DNA from: Enterobacteriaceae bacterium UBA5654
Lineage (GTDB): Bacteria; Pseudomonadota; Gammaproteobacteria; Enterobacterales; Enterobacteriaceae
Assembly: GCA_002421005.1 (NCBI GenBank)
Contig: DIJC01000001.1
Location: 126,968-190,967 of the forward strand
DNA length: 64,000 bases
Direction: 5' to 3'
Shown here one piece after another: positions 8,063 to 17,538 of this stretch (position 1 is its first letter; the number at the start of each line of letters is the position of its first letter). The notes under the pieces are model-generated. The model did no database searches, was not told the DNA's origin, and saw only the letters and a program-made list of their open reading frames with translations. Made by a program: the position numbers and the translations under genes.

Positions 8063-10615
8063 TTAGAACAGTTCGTGGGTTTCGCCGTTATCAATAAGCG
8101 TCGTCCCCACTTCGTGCACCGCCTGTTGTGTCGGCTGGGTTCCTTCGATGAAGTACTCCGCGCGGCTGTTGCCGCCGTTGGCGAGCTGCCCGCTATTGCG
8201 GTCGATATTGACCGTCACCACACCGGGCGGCGGGGTCAGCGGCTCTTCCGGCACGCCGTCGAGGATCACCTTCATAAAGGCGTCCCAGGCAGGCTGGGCG
8301 CTTTTCGCGCCGCCTTCGTAACCGGAAATCTGATCTTTAATCGCCCCGGACGCGGTGGAACGCCCCAAATCGCGGCGATGATCGTCAAAGCCAATCCACA
8401 CCGACGTCACCGCCCCCGGACCATAGCCGGAGAACCACGCATCTTTTGAACTGTTGGTGGTGCCGGTTTTGCCGCCGATATCATGGCGCTGTAAATCGCG
8501 CCCGGCACGCCAGCCCGTACCCTGCCAGCCCGGTTCGCCGAAGACGTTGCTGTTCAGCGCGCTTTTCATCAAAAATGCCAGCGGCGTATTGATGACGTGC
8601 GGGGCATATTCCGGCGCGCCAGTGCGGGCCACCAGATCCTGGTTTGCCTGTTCCAGCTGCGGCATCGGCACCGCCAGATTTTTTTGCTCCAGCGATGTGG
8701 CGACGTCTTCAACGTCTTTGTTTTCCAGCACGTTGGATTTCTGCGTTTCCCCGTAAATCACCGGTAAATCGCATTCGGCGCAGGCCACTTTCGGCCGGGC
8801 GTTGAAAACCACGCCGCCCTGATCGTTCTCGATTTTACTGATGAAGTAAGGGTCAACCAGAAAGCCGCCGTTAGCCATCACCGCGTAGCCGCGCGCCACC
8901 TGCATCGGGGTAAAGGAGGCGGAGCCGAGCGCCAGCGATTCCGTATGCACGATATTTTGCGCCGGGAAGCCGAAGCGCTGGAGATACTCCGCCGCGTAAT
9001 CGACGCCCATCGCACGCATCGCGCGTACCATCACCACGTTCTTCGACTGGCCCAGCCCCTGACGCAGGCGAATCGGACCGGCATATTCTGCCGGAGAGTT
9101 CTTCGGACGCCAGTCGGAACCGGCACCGGCATCCCAGCGAGAGATGGGCACGTCGTTCAGAATACTCGCCAGGGTCAGACCTTTGTCCATCGCTGCCGTA
9201 TAGAGGAAGGGCTTAATGTTCGAGCCAACCTGACGCAGCGCCTGCGTCGCACGGTTAAATTTACTCTGGTTAAAATCAAAACCGCCGACCAGTGCCAGCA
9301 CCGCGCCGTCGTGCGGGTTGATCGACACCAGCGCGGAGTTAACGTCAGGAACCTGTCCCAGCCACCAGCCGTCGTTTACCTTACGCACCCATATCTGCTG
9401 CCCGGTTTGTACCGCGTCGGTCACTTTGACCGGGGTGCGCCCCTGCTGGGTATCGGAAATCCACGGTCGCGCCCAGCGAACGCCTTCCAGACGCAGCGCA
9501 ACGGAAGTGCCGTCAGCCAGCATCGCGGTCGCTTCCTGCGGCGAGGCAGAGACAATCACCGCCGGAGCCAGCGGACCGTAGGTCGGCAGCGCCTTCAGCG
9601 AATCGGTGATTTTTTGGTTGTCCCACGCCGCTTCGCCCACTTTCCACAGCACGTTGGCCGGGCCGCGATAGCCATGACGCATGTCGTAATCCATCACGTT
9701 ATTGCGCACCGCATCCTGCGCGGCCTGCTGATTCTTGCGGGTGATGGTGGTGTAAACGCGGTAGCCGTCTTCATAAGCCTGCTCGCCGTAGCGAGTGACC
9801 ATCTCCTGGCGCACCAGTTCGGTCAGATAAGGCGCGGAGAAAGCGATTTCCGGGGCGTGATAGTTCGCATCAATAGCCTCACTACGCGCGGCGTTGTATT
9901 GATCCTGCGAAATATAACCTTCGCTCAGCATCCGCGACAGCACCACGTTGCGGCGTGAGGTGGCGCGATCCAGCGAATAGAGTGGGTTAAAAGTGGACGG
10001 TGCTTTCGGCAGACCGGCAATCGTCGCCATCTCGCTTAAGGTGAGTTGCTCAACGGGCTTGCCGAAATAGACCTGCGCGGCGGCCCCGACGCCGTAGGCG
10101 CGATAGCCGAGATAAATTTTGTTCAGATACAGTTCAAGAATTTCATCTTTACTCAGCAACTGCTCAATGCGGATCGCCAGGAAGACTTCTTTAATTTTAC
10201 GCATCAGAGTGCGTTCCGGGCTAAGGAAGAAGTTACGCGCCAGCTGCTGGGTAATGGTACTGGCCCCCTGCGAGGCGCGACCGGAAAACAGCGCGACGCT
10301 GGCGGCACGGAAAATACCGACCGGATCGACGCCGTGGTGCTCATAAAAACGGCTGTCTTCGGTGGCGATGAAGGCTTTCACCATTTCCGGCGGCATTTGC
10401 GCCAGCGTGACCGGAATACGGCGCTTTTCGCCGTACTGCGCCATCAGTTCACCGTCTGCGCTGTAGACCTGCATTGGAATTTGCAGACGAACATCGCGGA
10501 GCGTGGCGACGTCAGGCAACTGCGGCTCAACGAATTTGTAGAGGCCGTATATCGAGCCAGCTCCCAGCAGAATGCAACAAACTGCAAGGATGAATAAATA
10601 CTTTACGAACTTCAC
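8063..10615 (-). CDS. mrcA: Penicillin-binding protein 1A
   Basis: A bifunctional class A PBP that polymerises lipid II and cross-links peptidoglycan at the outer face of the inner membrane. The 850 residues show an N-terminal membrane anchor (YLFILAVCCILLGAGSIYGL), the glycosyltransferase motifs EDSRFYEHHG and TITQQLARN, then an OB-like insert and the transpeptidase with GSNIKPF (SxxK with the active Ser), the SKN triad, and KTGTTNSSKDAW. Length matches E. coli. It is transcribed away from hofM, with the 119-bp gap holding both promoters. Confidence 0.98.
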   Translation of the reverse strand: MKFVKYLFILAVCCILLGAGSIYGLYKFVEPQLPDVATLRDVRLQIPMQVYSADGELMAQYGEKRRIPVTLAQMPPEMVKAFIATEDSRFYEHHGVDPVGIFRAASVALFSGRASQGASTITQQLARNFFLSPERTLMRKIKEVFLAIRIEQLLSKDEILELYLNKIYLGYRAYGVGAAAQVYFGKPVEQLTLSEMATIAGLPKAPSTFNPLYSLDRATSRRNVVLSRMLSEGYISQDQYNAARSEAIDANYHAPEIAFSAPYLTELVRQEMVTRYGEQAYEDGYRVYTTITRKNQQAAQDAVRNNVMDYDMRHGYRGPANVLWKVGEAAWDNQKITDSLKALPTYGPLAPAVIVSASPQEATAMLADGTSVALRLEGVRWARPWISDTQQGRTPVKVTDAVQTGQQIWVRKVNDGWWLGQVPDVNSALVSINPHDGAVLALVGGFDFNQSKFNRATQALRQVGSNIKPFLYTAAMDKGLTLASILNDVPISRWDAGAGSDWRPKNSPAEYAGPIRLRQGLGQSKNVVMVRAMRAMGVDYAAEYLQRFGFPAQNIVHTESLALGSASFTPMQVARGYAVMANGGFLVDPYFISKIENDQGGVVFNARPKVACAECDLPVIYGETQKSNVLENKDVEDVATSLEQKNLAVPMPQLEQANQDLVARTGAPEYAPHVINTPLAFLMKSALNSNVFGEPGWQGTGWRAGRDLQRHDIGGKTGTTNSSKDAWFSGYGPGAVTSVWIGFDDHRRDLGRSTASGAIKDQISGYEGGAKSAQPAWDAFMKVILDGVPEEPLTPPPGVVTVNIDRNSGQLANGGNSRAEYFIEGTQPTQQAVHEVGTTLIDNGETHELF

Positions 10616-10734
10616 CGAGGATTTCTCATTTAGTCAGGTGTGGGCAGTTTATAAACAACAGCGCGGTAGTATAAAGGCAAGCCAGATGCATTGATATAGC
10701 CGTCATTTGACGGCCGATAAGGAGATCGTTTTCT

Positions 10735-11532
10735 ATGGCGTTTCGACTCTGGCAAACAGGGATACATATTCAGCAGGAACAAGTAGTTATCATTGCGCTT
10801 GAGCGGGTGCGCAACCGCTGGTCGCTGCGGCGCTGGTGGCGTATTCCGCTGGCGTCCGGCATCGTCCGGCAGGGGCAAATTATGGAGCCGCAGGGGCTGG
10901 CCGACGCGCTGCGCGACTGGCGGCGGGAACTGCCGATCCAGCACCGCGTTCACATCGCTTTTCCGGCGGGCAGGACGCTACAAAAAACGCTGCCACGCCC
11001 GGCGCTGCGCCTGCGGGAAAGCGAGCAGGCGGAATGGATCGCCGGGTCTATGGCGCAGTCGCTGGATATGGACCCGGACGCGCTCTGTTTTGACTACTGT
11101 GAACGCGATCAGGACAACCTCTACAGCATCACCGCCGCCCGCAATCATGACATCGCCGTGCTGACCGGGCTGACGAAAACGCTGCGTCTGCAACTGGCGG
11201 CCATCACCCCGGATGCCTGTGCGCTGCAACAGTTTTTACCCTGGCTTTCCGCTGAAGAACGCTGTCTGGCCTGGCTGGATGATGAGCGCTGGCTGTGGGC
11301 GACGCAGACTGGCTGGGGAAGTGGCGCACTCAGCGAGGCCCCCTGTGTAGCGCGGCTGGCCAGCAGCCTGGGCTATCAGGAACGCGAACTGGTGCAGTGT
11401 ACCGCCCGTTCAATCCCATCCCCCCATTTTGATCCGTGGTGCGCGCTGAGCTTTCAGCAGCCCCCGCTCCCGGCGAGCGGCGATGCGTTCGCCATCGCGC
11501 TGGGCCTGGCGCTGGGAGGCAAATCTGCATGA
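10735..11532 (+). CDS. hofM: HofM, PilM-like DNA-uptake/pilus assembly protein
   Basis: First gene of hofMNOPQ, the enterobacterial counterpart of comABCDE/pilMNOPQ; in E. coli these genes are needed to use external DNA as a nutrient. HofM (265 residues) corresponds to PilM, the cytoplasmic actin-like protein. It is diverged and lacks clear actin-fold nucleotide signatures. It starts MAFRLWQTGIHIQQEQ after a GATAAGGAG-like ribosome binding site. Its stop overlaps the hofN start by four bases. Assignment rests on order, size and the mrcA-divergent context. Confidence 0.9.
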   Translation: MAFRLWQTGIHIQQEQVVIIALERVRNRWSLRRWWRIPLASGIVRQGQIMEPQGLADALRDWRRELPIQHRVHIAFPAGRTLQKTLPRPALRLRESEQAEWIAGSMAQSLDMDPDALCFDYCERDQDNLYSITAARNHDIAVLTGLTKTLRLQLAAITPDACALQQFLPWLSAEERCLAWLDDERWLWATQTGWGSGALSEAPCVARLASSLGYQERELVQCTARSIPSPHFDPWCALSFQQPPLPASGDAFAIALGLALGGKSA

Positions 11533-12065
11533 CGACGGTGAATTTACTTCCGTGGCGGCAGGCGCGGGCGCAGCGCTGCTGGCGATTCTGGGGGCTGTGC
11601 GGGGTGGGCACTTTGCTGATCCTTTTAACGTCCACTTTTGCGTTGCGCAGCGAAGAGCTGGCGCTGATCCAAAGCCAGAACCTGTGGCTGCGCGCCAGCA
11701 TGACGCTGACCGACGCGCTGGCGCAGCGGCAGTCCCAACTGCGCCAGCAGCAGGATGCCCGGACGCAGCAACGGGCGCGTCAGCAACAGCGGCGGATGAC
11801 CCGGCGCTGGCAGCAAACGCTGGAAACGCTCGCCGGGCGTTTGCCGGAGCAGGCCTGGCTGACACAGCTTCAGGTGCAGCAGGATTCGCTGACGCTGGCC
11901 GGGCACGCCAATACCTTTGCGGCACTAAAAGCGCTGGATGAGGCGCTGCAAACGCTGCCTGACTTCCACGCGATAAGGCCGGGCAACACCGGGCGCGACC
12001 CGCAGGGCCGCTGGCAGTTTAGCTATCAGCTGATCAGGGAGATTCATCATGACGTTCAGCCCTGA
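11529..12065 (+). CDS. hofN: HofN, PilN-like inner-membrane protein
   Basis: A 178-residue bitopic protein: MTTVNLLPWR at the N-terminus is the typical PilN opening, followed by a membrane helix (LCGVGTLLILLTSTFAL), a Q/R-rich coiled coil to about residue 95, and a small periplasmic domain. The start is set by the ATGA overlap with hofM. An in-frame start further up at 11436 would lie inside hofM. PilN/PilO pairs form the alignment complex linking the inner membrane to the secretin. Confidence 0.9.
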   Translation: MTTVNLLPWRQARAQRCWRFWGLCGVGTLLILLTSTFALRSEELALIQSQNLWLRASMTLTDALAQRQSQLRQQQDARTQQRARQQQRRMTRRWQQTLETLAGRLPEQAWLTQLQVQQDSLTLAGHANTFAALKALDEALQTLPDFHAIRPGNTGRDPQGRWQFSYQLIREIHHDVQP

Positions 12066-12516
12066 ACGCTGGTGTGCATTGCCGCCATGGGCGCGCGGGC
12101 TGTGCTGGCTGGTCAGCACGCTGCTATTGGCGGGCGCGGCGTGGCTTTTCTGGCTGCTTCCGCCCCGGCAGCAAATGGCAGCGGCGTGGGAGCAGGCGCA
12201 TCTTCAGCAGCAGCACCTCGCCGCTCGCTGGCGTGAGGCACGGGTTTCTGCGCCTGCGGATGAGATGCTGTCTCGCCGCCCGCCGCCCGCGCTGCCTTTC
12301 TCACCGCTCGACTTTCACATCGCTGATGCGCGGCTGGTGAGCTGGCTGCCTGCGGAAAAGGGCGGTGTCATGACGCTGAAAACCGCGTGGCAGGCCGTAC
12401 CGCAAGTCTTTCCGGCGCTGGCGCAGCGCGGTATGGCGGCAACGGCGTTTTCCATCAGGCCGGGCGAGGGCGGCCTGCATTTCACTCTGCAACTGGAGTC
12501 GGACGATGGCGGTTAA
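12049..12516 (+). CDS. hofO: HofO, PilO-like alignment protein
   Basis: A 155-residue protein with one N-terminal membrane segment (GLCWLVSTLLLAGAAWLFWLL), then a short helical stretch and a periplasmic domain containing LPFSPLDFHIADARLVSWLP, which is conserved with E. coli HofO. It overlaps hofN by 17 bases and hofP by 11, so translation is coupled. It is expected to pair with HofN. Confidence 0.9.
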   Translation: MTFSPERWCALPPWARGLCWLVSTLLLAGAAWLFWLLPPRQQMAAAWEQAHLQQQHLAARWREARVSAPADEMLSRRPPPALPFSPLDFHIADARLVSWLPAEKGGVMTLKTAWQAVPQVFPALAQRGMAATAFSIRPGEGGLHFTLQLESDDGG

Positions 12517-12910
12517 GCGCTGGAGGGTATTGCTTATCGCGCTGCCGCTGATAACGGGGATGCGCGACCCTTTTCAGCCGCCGGAAGACCGCTGCCGGAC
12601 GGCACAGCTTACGCAGTGGCACTATCAGGGCGCGATAGCGCGCTGGCCCCGGCTGATCGGGCTGGTACGCAATCCTGAGGGAAAATGGCAGCGCGTGGAG
12701 ACGGGTAGCGAACTGCCCACAGGCTGGCGAATCGTGCGGATCGCGCCACAGAGTATTGAGATTGAAACCGGCCCCGGATGCGATCCGGCACGCTGGGTCT
12801 GGTCAAGGGAAGGAAAAAAAGATGAAAAAATGGACAGCCATTCTGTTGCTGATCGTCACCCCGCTGGTGTGGGCACAAAAACCAAAGCCGGTAACGCTGG
12901 TGGTGGATGA
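12506..12910 (+). CDS. hofP: HofP, PilP-like protein
   Basis: A 134-residue exported protein with a short hydrophobic N-terminus (WRVLLIALPLITG) followed by the conserved MRDPFQPPEDRC segment. Paired cysteines (C30 and one near residue 91) could form a disulfide. Its last 89 bases are also the first codons of hofQ in another frame; the same long overlap is found in E. coli, so the length of 134 is probably right. It likely links the HofN/O complex to the secretin HofQ. Confidence 0.88.
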   Translation: MAVKRWRVLLIALPLITGMRDPFQPPEDRCRTAQLTQWHYQGAIARWPRLIGLVRNPEGKWQRVETGSELPTGWRIVRIAPQSIEIETGPGCDPARWVWSREGKKDEKMDSHSVADRHPAGVGTKTKAGNAGGG

Positions 12911-14060
12911 CGTTCCCGTCGCCCAGATTTTACAGACGCTGGCGGATCTGGAAGGGCAAAATCTGGTGATTGCGCCGGACGTCAGCGGAACGCTGTCGCT
13001 ACGCCTCAATGACGTGCCGTGGAAGCAGGCGCTGCAAACGGTGGTCGGCAGCGCCGGGCTGATTCTGCGTCAGGAGGGCGCAATTCTGCACGTCCATTCG
13101 CAGGCGTGGCAGGCGGCGCGGCTTGCCCGGCAGGAAGCCGATCGCGCGCGCCAGCAGCAGAGTTTACCGCTGGCGGACGCCAGCATCACTTTGCAATATG
13201 CCGACGCCGACGAACTGGCGAAAGCCGGGGCAAAACTCCTTGGGCCGCGCGGGACAATGACCGTCGACAAACGCATGAACCGGCTGCTGTTGCGCGACGA
13301 TCAAAACAACCTGGCGGCGTTAAAGCGCTGGGTGGATGAAATGGATCTGCCGGTCGATCAGGTGGAGCTGGCGGCGCATATCGTTACTATTAATGAAAAA
13401 AGCCTGCGTGAGCTGGGCGTGAAATGGAATCTCGCCGATGCGGAAGTTTCGCCGGGCGCGGGAAAAATGACTACGCTTAACGGCGATTTATCCGTCGCCG
13501 GAGCCACCGCTCGCGTCGGGTTTAACATTGGGCGCATCAATGGTCGCCTGCTTGAACTGGAGCTTTCCGCGCTGGAGCAGAAGCAGCAACTGGATATTAT
13601 CGCCAGCCCGCGCCTGCTGGCCGCGCATCTTCAGCCTGCCAGTATCAAACAGGGGAGCGAAATCCCCTATCAGGTGTCCAGCGGCGAGAGCGGGGCGACG
13701 TCGGTGGAGTTCAAAGAGGCGGTGCTGGGTATGGAAGTCACACCGACGGTGCTGCAAAAAGGCCGCATTCGTCTGAAGCTGCGCATCAGCCAGGACATGC
13801 CGGGTCAGGTACTCCAGCAGGCCGATGGTGAAGTGTTAACCATTGATAAACAAGAGATTGAAACCCAGGTGGAAGTCAAAAGTGGAGAAACGCTGGCGCT
13901 GGGCGGGATCTTCTCGCAAAAAAATAAATCGGCCAGCGACAGCATCCCGCTACTCGGCAATATCCCGTGGCTGGGGCAACTTTTTCGTCACGACGGAAAA
14001 GACAATGAACGTCGTGAACTGGTAGTATTCATTACGCCCCGCCTGGTTCCGGGAGCCTGA
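12822..14060 (+). CDS. hofQ: HofQ, outer-membrane secretin
   Basis: A 412-residue secretin of the PilQ/ComE type that forms the outer-membrane pore for DNA uptake. It has a signal peptide (MKKWTAILLLIVTPLVWA), a STN-like domain at about 30-90, an N1 domain, and the C-terminal secretin core with VEFKEAVLGMEVTP and the closing IPLLGNIPWLGQLFR motif. I chose the ATG at 12822 because it starts the signal peptide and gives the family length; the in-frame start at 12756 does not. It begins inside hofP. Confidence 0.95.
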   Translation: MKKWTAILLLIVTPLVWAQKPKPVTLVVDDVPVAQILQTLADLEGQNLVIAPDVSGTLSLRLNDVPWKQALQTVVGSAGLILRQEGAILHVHSQAWQAARLARQEADRARQQQSLPLADASITLQYADADELAKAGAKLLGPRGTMTVDKRMNRLLLRDDQNNLAALKRWVDEMDLPVDQVELAAHIVTINEKSLRELGVKWNLADAEVSPGAGKMTTLNGDLSVAGATARVGFNIGRINGRLLELELSALEQKQQLDIIASPRLLAAHLQPASIKQGSEIPYQVSSGESGATSVEFKEAVLGMEVTPTVLQKGRIRLKLRISQDMPGQVLQQADGEVLTIDKQEIETQVEVKSGETLALGGIFSQKNKSASDSIPLLGNIPWLGQLFRHDGKDNERRELVVFITPRLVPGA

Positions 14061-14351
14061 ATGCCTTTTTTTGTTACCACGTTTTTGTATGAAACCCGCG
14101 TCCGGCGTTTGACGTGGGAGAGGATTTAGCATACAAGGAGTACCGATTTGAGAGTCACTAAGCGACTAACGCAGAAGTGATGATTACTCGCGCAAGGTAA
14201 TTTATTCAGTTGCCAAACCCGTCTGAGTATTGAGATAATTTTTAGTCTGACTCTCGCTCTATCGCATAAGAGGTTTCAGTTCATTTCCTGCACCGCTGGA
14301 AGTCTGCAAGCAGGTTTATCATTAACGAATAGTCTTAGTAGTACCGAAAAA
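14061..14351 (+). promoter_or_regulatory. Leader and promoter region of the aroK operon
   Basis: This 291-bp gap separates hofQ from aroK. By position it holds the upstream promoter of aroK-aroB-damX-dam-rpe-gph-trpS. An A+T-rich patch at about 14225-14250 is promoter-like, but I cannot fix a start point. Confidence 0.45.
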
Positions 14352-14873
14352 ATGGCAGAGAAACGCAATATCTTTCTGGTTGGGCCTATGGGTGCCGGCA
14401 AAAGCACTATTGGGCGTCAATTAGCTCAACAGCTTAATATGGAATTTTACGATTCGGATCAAGAGATTGAGAAACGCACCGGCGCTGATGTGGGCTGGGT
14501 CTTTGATGTCGAAGGCGAAGAAGGCTTCCGTGACCGCGAAGAAAAAGTCATCAATGAGTTGACGGAAAAGCAGGGTATTGTGCTGGCGACTGGCGGCGGC
14601 TCTGTGAAATCACGCGAAACGCGCAATCGTCTTTCCGCTCGTGGTGTCGTGGTTTATCTTGAAACCACTATCGAAAAGCAGCTTGCCCGTACCCAGCGCG
14701 ATAAAAAACGTCCCCTGTTACAGGTTGAGACACCGCCGCGTGAAGTGCTGGAAGCCCTGGCTGACGAACGTAATCCGCTGTACGAAGAGATTGCTGACGT
14801 CACCATCCGTACGGATGACCAAAGCGCTAAAGTCGTCGCAAACCAGATTATTCATATGCTGGAAAGCAACTGA
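14352..14873 (+). CDS. aroK: Shikimate kinase I
   Basis: Phosphorylates shikimate with ATP at C3, step five of the chorismate pathway. The 173-residue protein has the P-loop GPMGAGKSTIGRQLA at residues 9-23, the shikimate-binding DSDQEIEKRTG, a GGGSVKSRETR segment, and the lid arginines in RTQRDKKRPLL. Length is exactly that of E. coli AroK. It is the first gene of the dam operon, 56 bp before aroB. Confidence 0.98.
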   Translation: MAEKRNIFLVGPMGAGKSTIGRQLAQQLNMEFYDSDQEIEKRTGADVGWVFDVEGEEGFRDREEKVINELTEKQGIVLATGGGSVKSRETRNRLSARGVVVYLETTIEKQLARTQRDKKRPLLQVETPPREVLEALADERNPLYEEIADVTIRTDDQSAKVVANQIIHMLESN

Positions 14874-14929
14874 TACTGGCTTAATACATACGGCCAGCGA
14901 GTATAAGCAACTAAGGTAGACGTCGCGTT

Positions 14930-16018
14930 ATGGAGAGGCTTACCGTTACTCTTGGGGAACGTAGTTACCCGATTACCATCGCGGCTGGTTTGTTTAACGA
15001 TCCAGCTTCCTTCTTGCCGCTTAAATCTGGCGATCAGGTCATGCTGGTCACCAACGAAACACTGGCTCCGCTCTGGCTGGATAAAGTCAGTAACGTCCTG
15101 AAGCAGGCGGGCGTAAACGTCGATCGGGTGATCCTTCCCGATGGCGAGCAATACAAAAGCCTGACGGTAATGGACACGGTCTTTACTGCATTACTGCAAA
15201 AACCGCACGGTCGTGATACAACGCTGGTCGCCCTCGGTGGCGGAGTTGTGGGCGATCTCACCGGTTTTGCTGCCGCCAGCTATCAACGTGGCGTGCGTTT
15301 CATTCAGGTTCCTACCACGCTGCTGTCGCAGGTTGACTCATCAGTCGGCGGCAAAACGGCGGTTAACCATCCTCTCGGCAAAAATATGATCGGCGCGTTC
15401 TGGCAACCGGCCTCGGTGGTTGTCGATCTCGATTGTCTGAAAACATTGCCGAAACGTGAGCTATCCTCTGGTCTGGCGGAAGTGATCAAATACGGCATCA
15501 TTCTGGATGGCGAATTTTTTGACTGGCTGGAAAACAACATTGATGCTCTGCTGGCGCTCGATGAAAAAGCGATGGCGTACTGCATCCGCCGCTGTTGCGA
15601 AATCAAAGCGGACGTGGTTGCCGCAGACGAACGGGAAACCGGCGTTCGCGCGCTGCTGAATCTGGGGCATACGTTCGGTCATGCCATCGAAGCCGAAATG
15701 GGCTACGGCAACTGGCTGCACGGCGAAGCGGTTTCAGCGGGAATTGTCATGGCTGCATACACTTCTGCACGCCTCGGACAGTTTTCAGAGCAGGATACGC
15801 AGCGTATTATCACTCTACTTAAGCGGGCAGGATTGCCGGTCAACGGGCCGCAGTCGATGTCCGCTGACGCGTATCTGCCGCATATGATGCGCGATAAAAA
15901 AGTGCTGGCGGGCGAAATGCGCCTGGTATTGCCGCTCGCAATCGGTAAAAGTGAAGTTCGCAGTGGTGTACCGCACGATGTGGTGCTTAGCGCCATTGCT
16001 GATAGTCAGCAAGCGTAA
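14930..16018 (+). CDS. aroB: 3-Dehydroquinate synthase
   Basis: Converts DAHP to 3-dehydroquinate, step two of the shikimate pathway, using NAD+ and a divalent metal. The 362-residue protein shows the NAD-binding GGGVVGDLTGFAA, the substrate-binding VGGKTAVNHPLGKN, and the metal ligands Glu in SSGLAEVIKYG and His in NLGHTFGHAIE and WLHGEAV. It is intact and typical in length. Confidence 0.98.
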   Translation: MERLTVTLGERSYPITIAAGLFNDPASFLPLKSGDQVMLVTNETLAPLWLDKVSNVLKQAGVNVDRVILPDGEQYKSLTVMDTVFTALLQKPHGRDTTLVALGGGVVGDLTGFAAASYQRGVRFIQVPTTLLSQVDSSVGGKTAVNHPLGKNMIGAFWQPASVVVDLDCLKTLPKRELSSGLAEVIKYGIILDGEFFDWLENNIDALLALDEKAMAYCIRRCCEIKADVVAADERETGVRALLNLGHTFGHAIEAEMGYGNWLHGEAVSAGIVMAAYTSARLGQFSEQDTQRIITLLKRAGLPVNGPQSMSADAYLPHMMRDKKVLAGEMRLVLPLAIGKSEVRSGVPHDVVLSAIADSQQA

Positions 16019-16034
16019 TAAACGAGAAGTGTCT

Positions 16035-16058
16035 GCCACGTTTCGACGTGGCGTTTTA
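16035..16058 (+). terminator. Hairpin between aroB and damX
   Basis: A 7-bp stem (GCCACGT / ACGTGGC) with a TTCG loop is followed by GTTTT. The T-run is short and the operon continues into damX, so it is more likely a partial terminator or an mRNA-processing/stability hairpin. Confidence 0.5.
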
Positions 16059-16111
16059 ACGTCGGGCAATGTGCAATCGTAGTGGGCATAAGCCTTTTAG
16101 TGGGGTGTTAA

Positions 16112-17464
16112 ATGGATGAATTCAAACCAGAAGACGAGCTGAAACCCGATCCCAGCGATCGTCGTACTGGTCGTTCTCGGCAGGCTTCCGATCGTGATAA
16201 CGATCAGCAGATCAATTTTGATGAGGTTGAACTGGATGCCGATGAACCGCGTCCGGCGCGTGGCGCGCGCAGAACGCGTGAAGAAGAATATGAATATGAG
16301 GCCGACGACGAAGCTTTCGATGACGAAGAGCCGGTAGAGCGTCGTCCGCGTAAACGCAAAAAAGCCCCTGCCCGTAAACCTGCTTCCCGTCAGTACATCA
16401 TGATGGGCATTGGTATTGTGGTGCTGCTGCTATTGATCGCCGGTATTGGTTCCGCGCTGAAAGCGCCTTCGTCGAATGAGCAGGCTTCATCAGGCGAGAA
16501 AAATATCGCGCTGTCTGGCGACGATAACAACGCCCAGGGCACCCAGCCGGTGGAGGGCACCCAGCCTGCAAATGGTGCCGCGTCGACGAATCAAACGGCG
16601 GGCAATAACGCCCCACAGGAAGTTTCTCTGCCGCCGATTTCCTCTACCCCGACCCAGGGTGAAGCTCCGACTGCGCCAGGTAATCAGCAGCGTGTGGAAG
16701 TGCAGGGCGACCTGAACAATGCGCTGACCCAGCAGCAGGGCCAGGTCGATAACGCCGTGAACTCCACGCTGCCGACGCAACCGGCGACCGTGGCGGCTAT
16801 CCACAACGGCAATGCGCCGCGTCAGGCCACCTCTGGCGAAACGGGCGAGCGTCGTAGCACCACGACCACCAGGCCAGAGCGTAAGCAGGCTGTCATCGAG
16901 CCGAAACCGCAAAGCAAACCGCAGCAGACTGCCGCTAAACCGACGGTAACCGAGCCAAAACCGGTCGCCCAGCCGAAGCGTACTGAAACCGCCGCCACCG
17001 CGCCGGTGAAAGCGCCGACGGCAACGACGGTACAGCAGCCGAAAGCGACGGCGCCATCCGCGATAGCTTCCGCCCCGGCCCAGCAGCCGAAGACGACGGC
17101 TCCAGCTTCAACGCCTGCGGTAACCGCAACGGCTCCGGCACAGACGGCACCGGCTGCGTCAACGGGCACGAAGTCTTCCGGCAACGTTGGCTCGCTGAAA
17201 TCCGCGCCGTCCAGCCATTACACCCTGCAACTCAGCAGCTCTTCTAACTACGACAACCTGAACGGCTGGGCGAAGAAAGAGAATCTGAAAAACTACGTGG
17301 TGTATCAGACCACCCGCAACGGTCAGCCGTGGTATGTGCTGGTGAGCGGCGTTTATGCATCTAAAGACGATGCGAAACGCGCCGTGACCGCGCTGCCTGC
17401 TGATGTCCAGGCGAAAAATCCGTGGGCAAAACCGTTGAACCAGGTCCAGGCCGATCTGAAGTAA
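16112..17464 (+). CDS. damX: DamX, SPOR-domain cell division protein
   Basis: An inner-membrane division protein recruited to the septal ring by its peptidoglycan-binding SPOR domain. Of its 450 residues, about 1-94 are an acidic and then basic cytoplasmic tail, 95-116 form the single membrane helix (MGIGIVVLLLLIAGIGSAL), about 118-365 are a low-complexity P/A/T/Q-rich periplasmic linker, and 370-447 are the SPOR domain (HYTLQLSSSSNYDNL to NPWAKPLNQVQADLK). It is slightly longer than E. coli DamX (428), with the difference in the linker. Confidence 0.95.
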   Translation: MDEFKPEDELKPDPSDRRTGRSRQASDRDNDQQINFDEVELDADEPRPARGARRTREEEYEYEADDEAFDDEEPVERRPRKRKKAPARKPASRQYIMMGIGIVVLLLLIAGIGSALKAPSSNEQASSGEKNIALSGDDNNAQGTQPVEGTQPANGAASTNQTAGNNAPQEVSLPPISSTPTQGEAPTAPGNQQRVEVQGDLNNALTQQQGQVDNAVNSTLPTQPATVAAIHNGNAPRQATSGETGERRSTTTTRPERKQAVIEPKPQSKPQQTAAKPTVTEPKPVAQPKRTETAATAPVKAPTATTVQQPKATAPSAIASAPAQQPKTTAPASTPAVTATAPAQTAPAASTGTKSSGNVGSLKSAPSSHYTLQLSSSSNYDNLNGWAKKENLKNYVVYQTTRNGQPWYVLVSGVYASKDDAKRAVTALPADVQAKNPWAKPLNQVQADLK

Positions 17465-17538
17465 TGGTTGGGCACAGACAGAAGCGCAGTATGCTGTCGG
17501 AGCACTCTCCACAGCCGGAGAAAGTGTAATCAGTCAGC

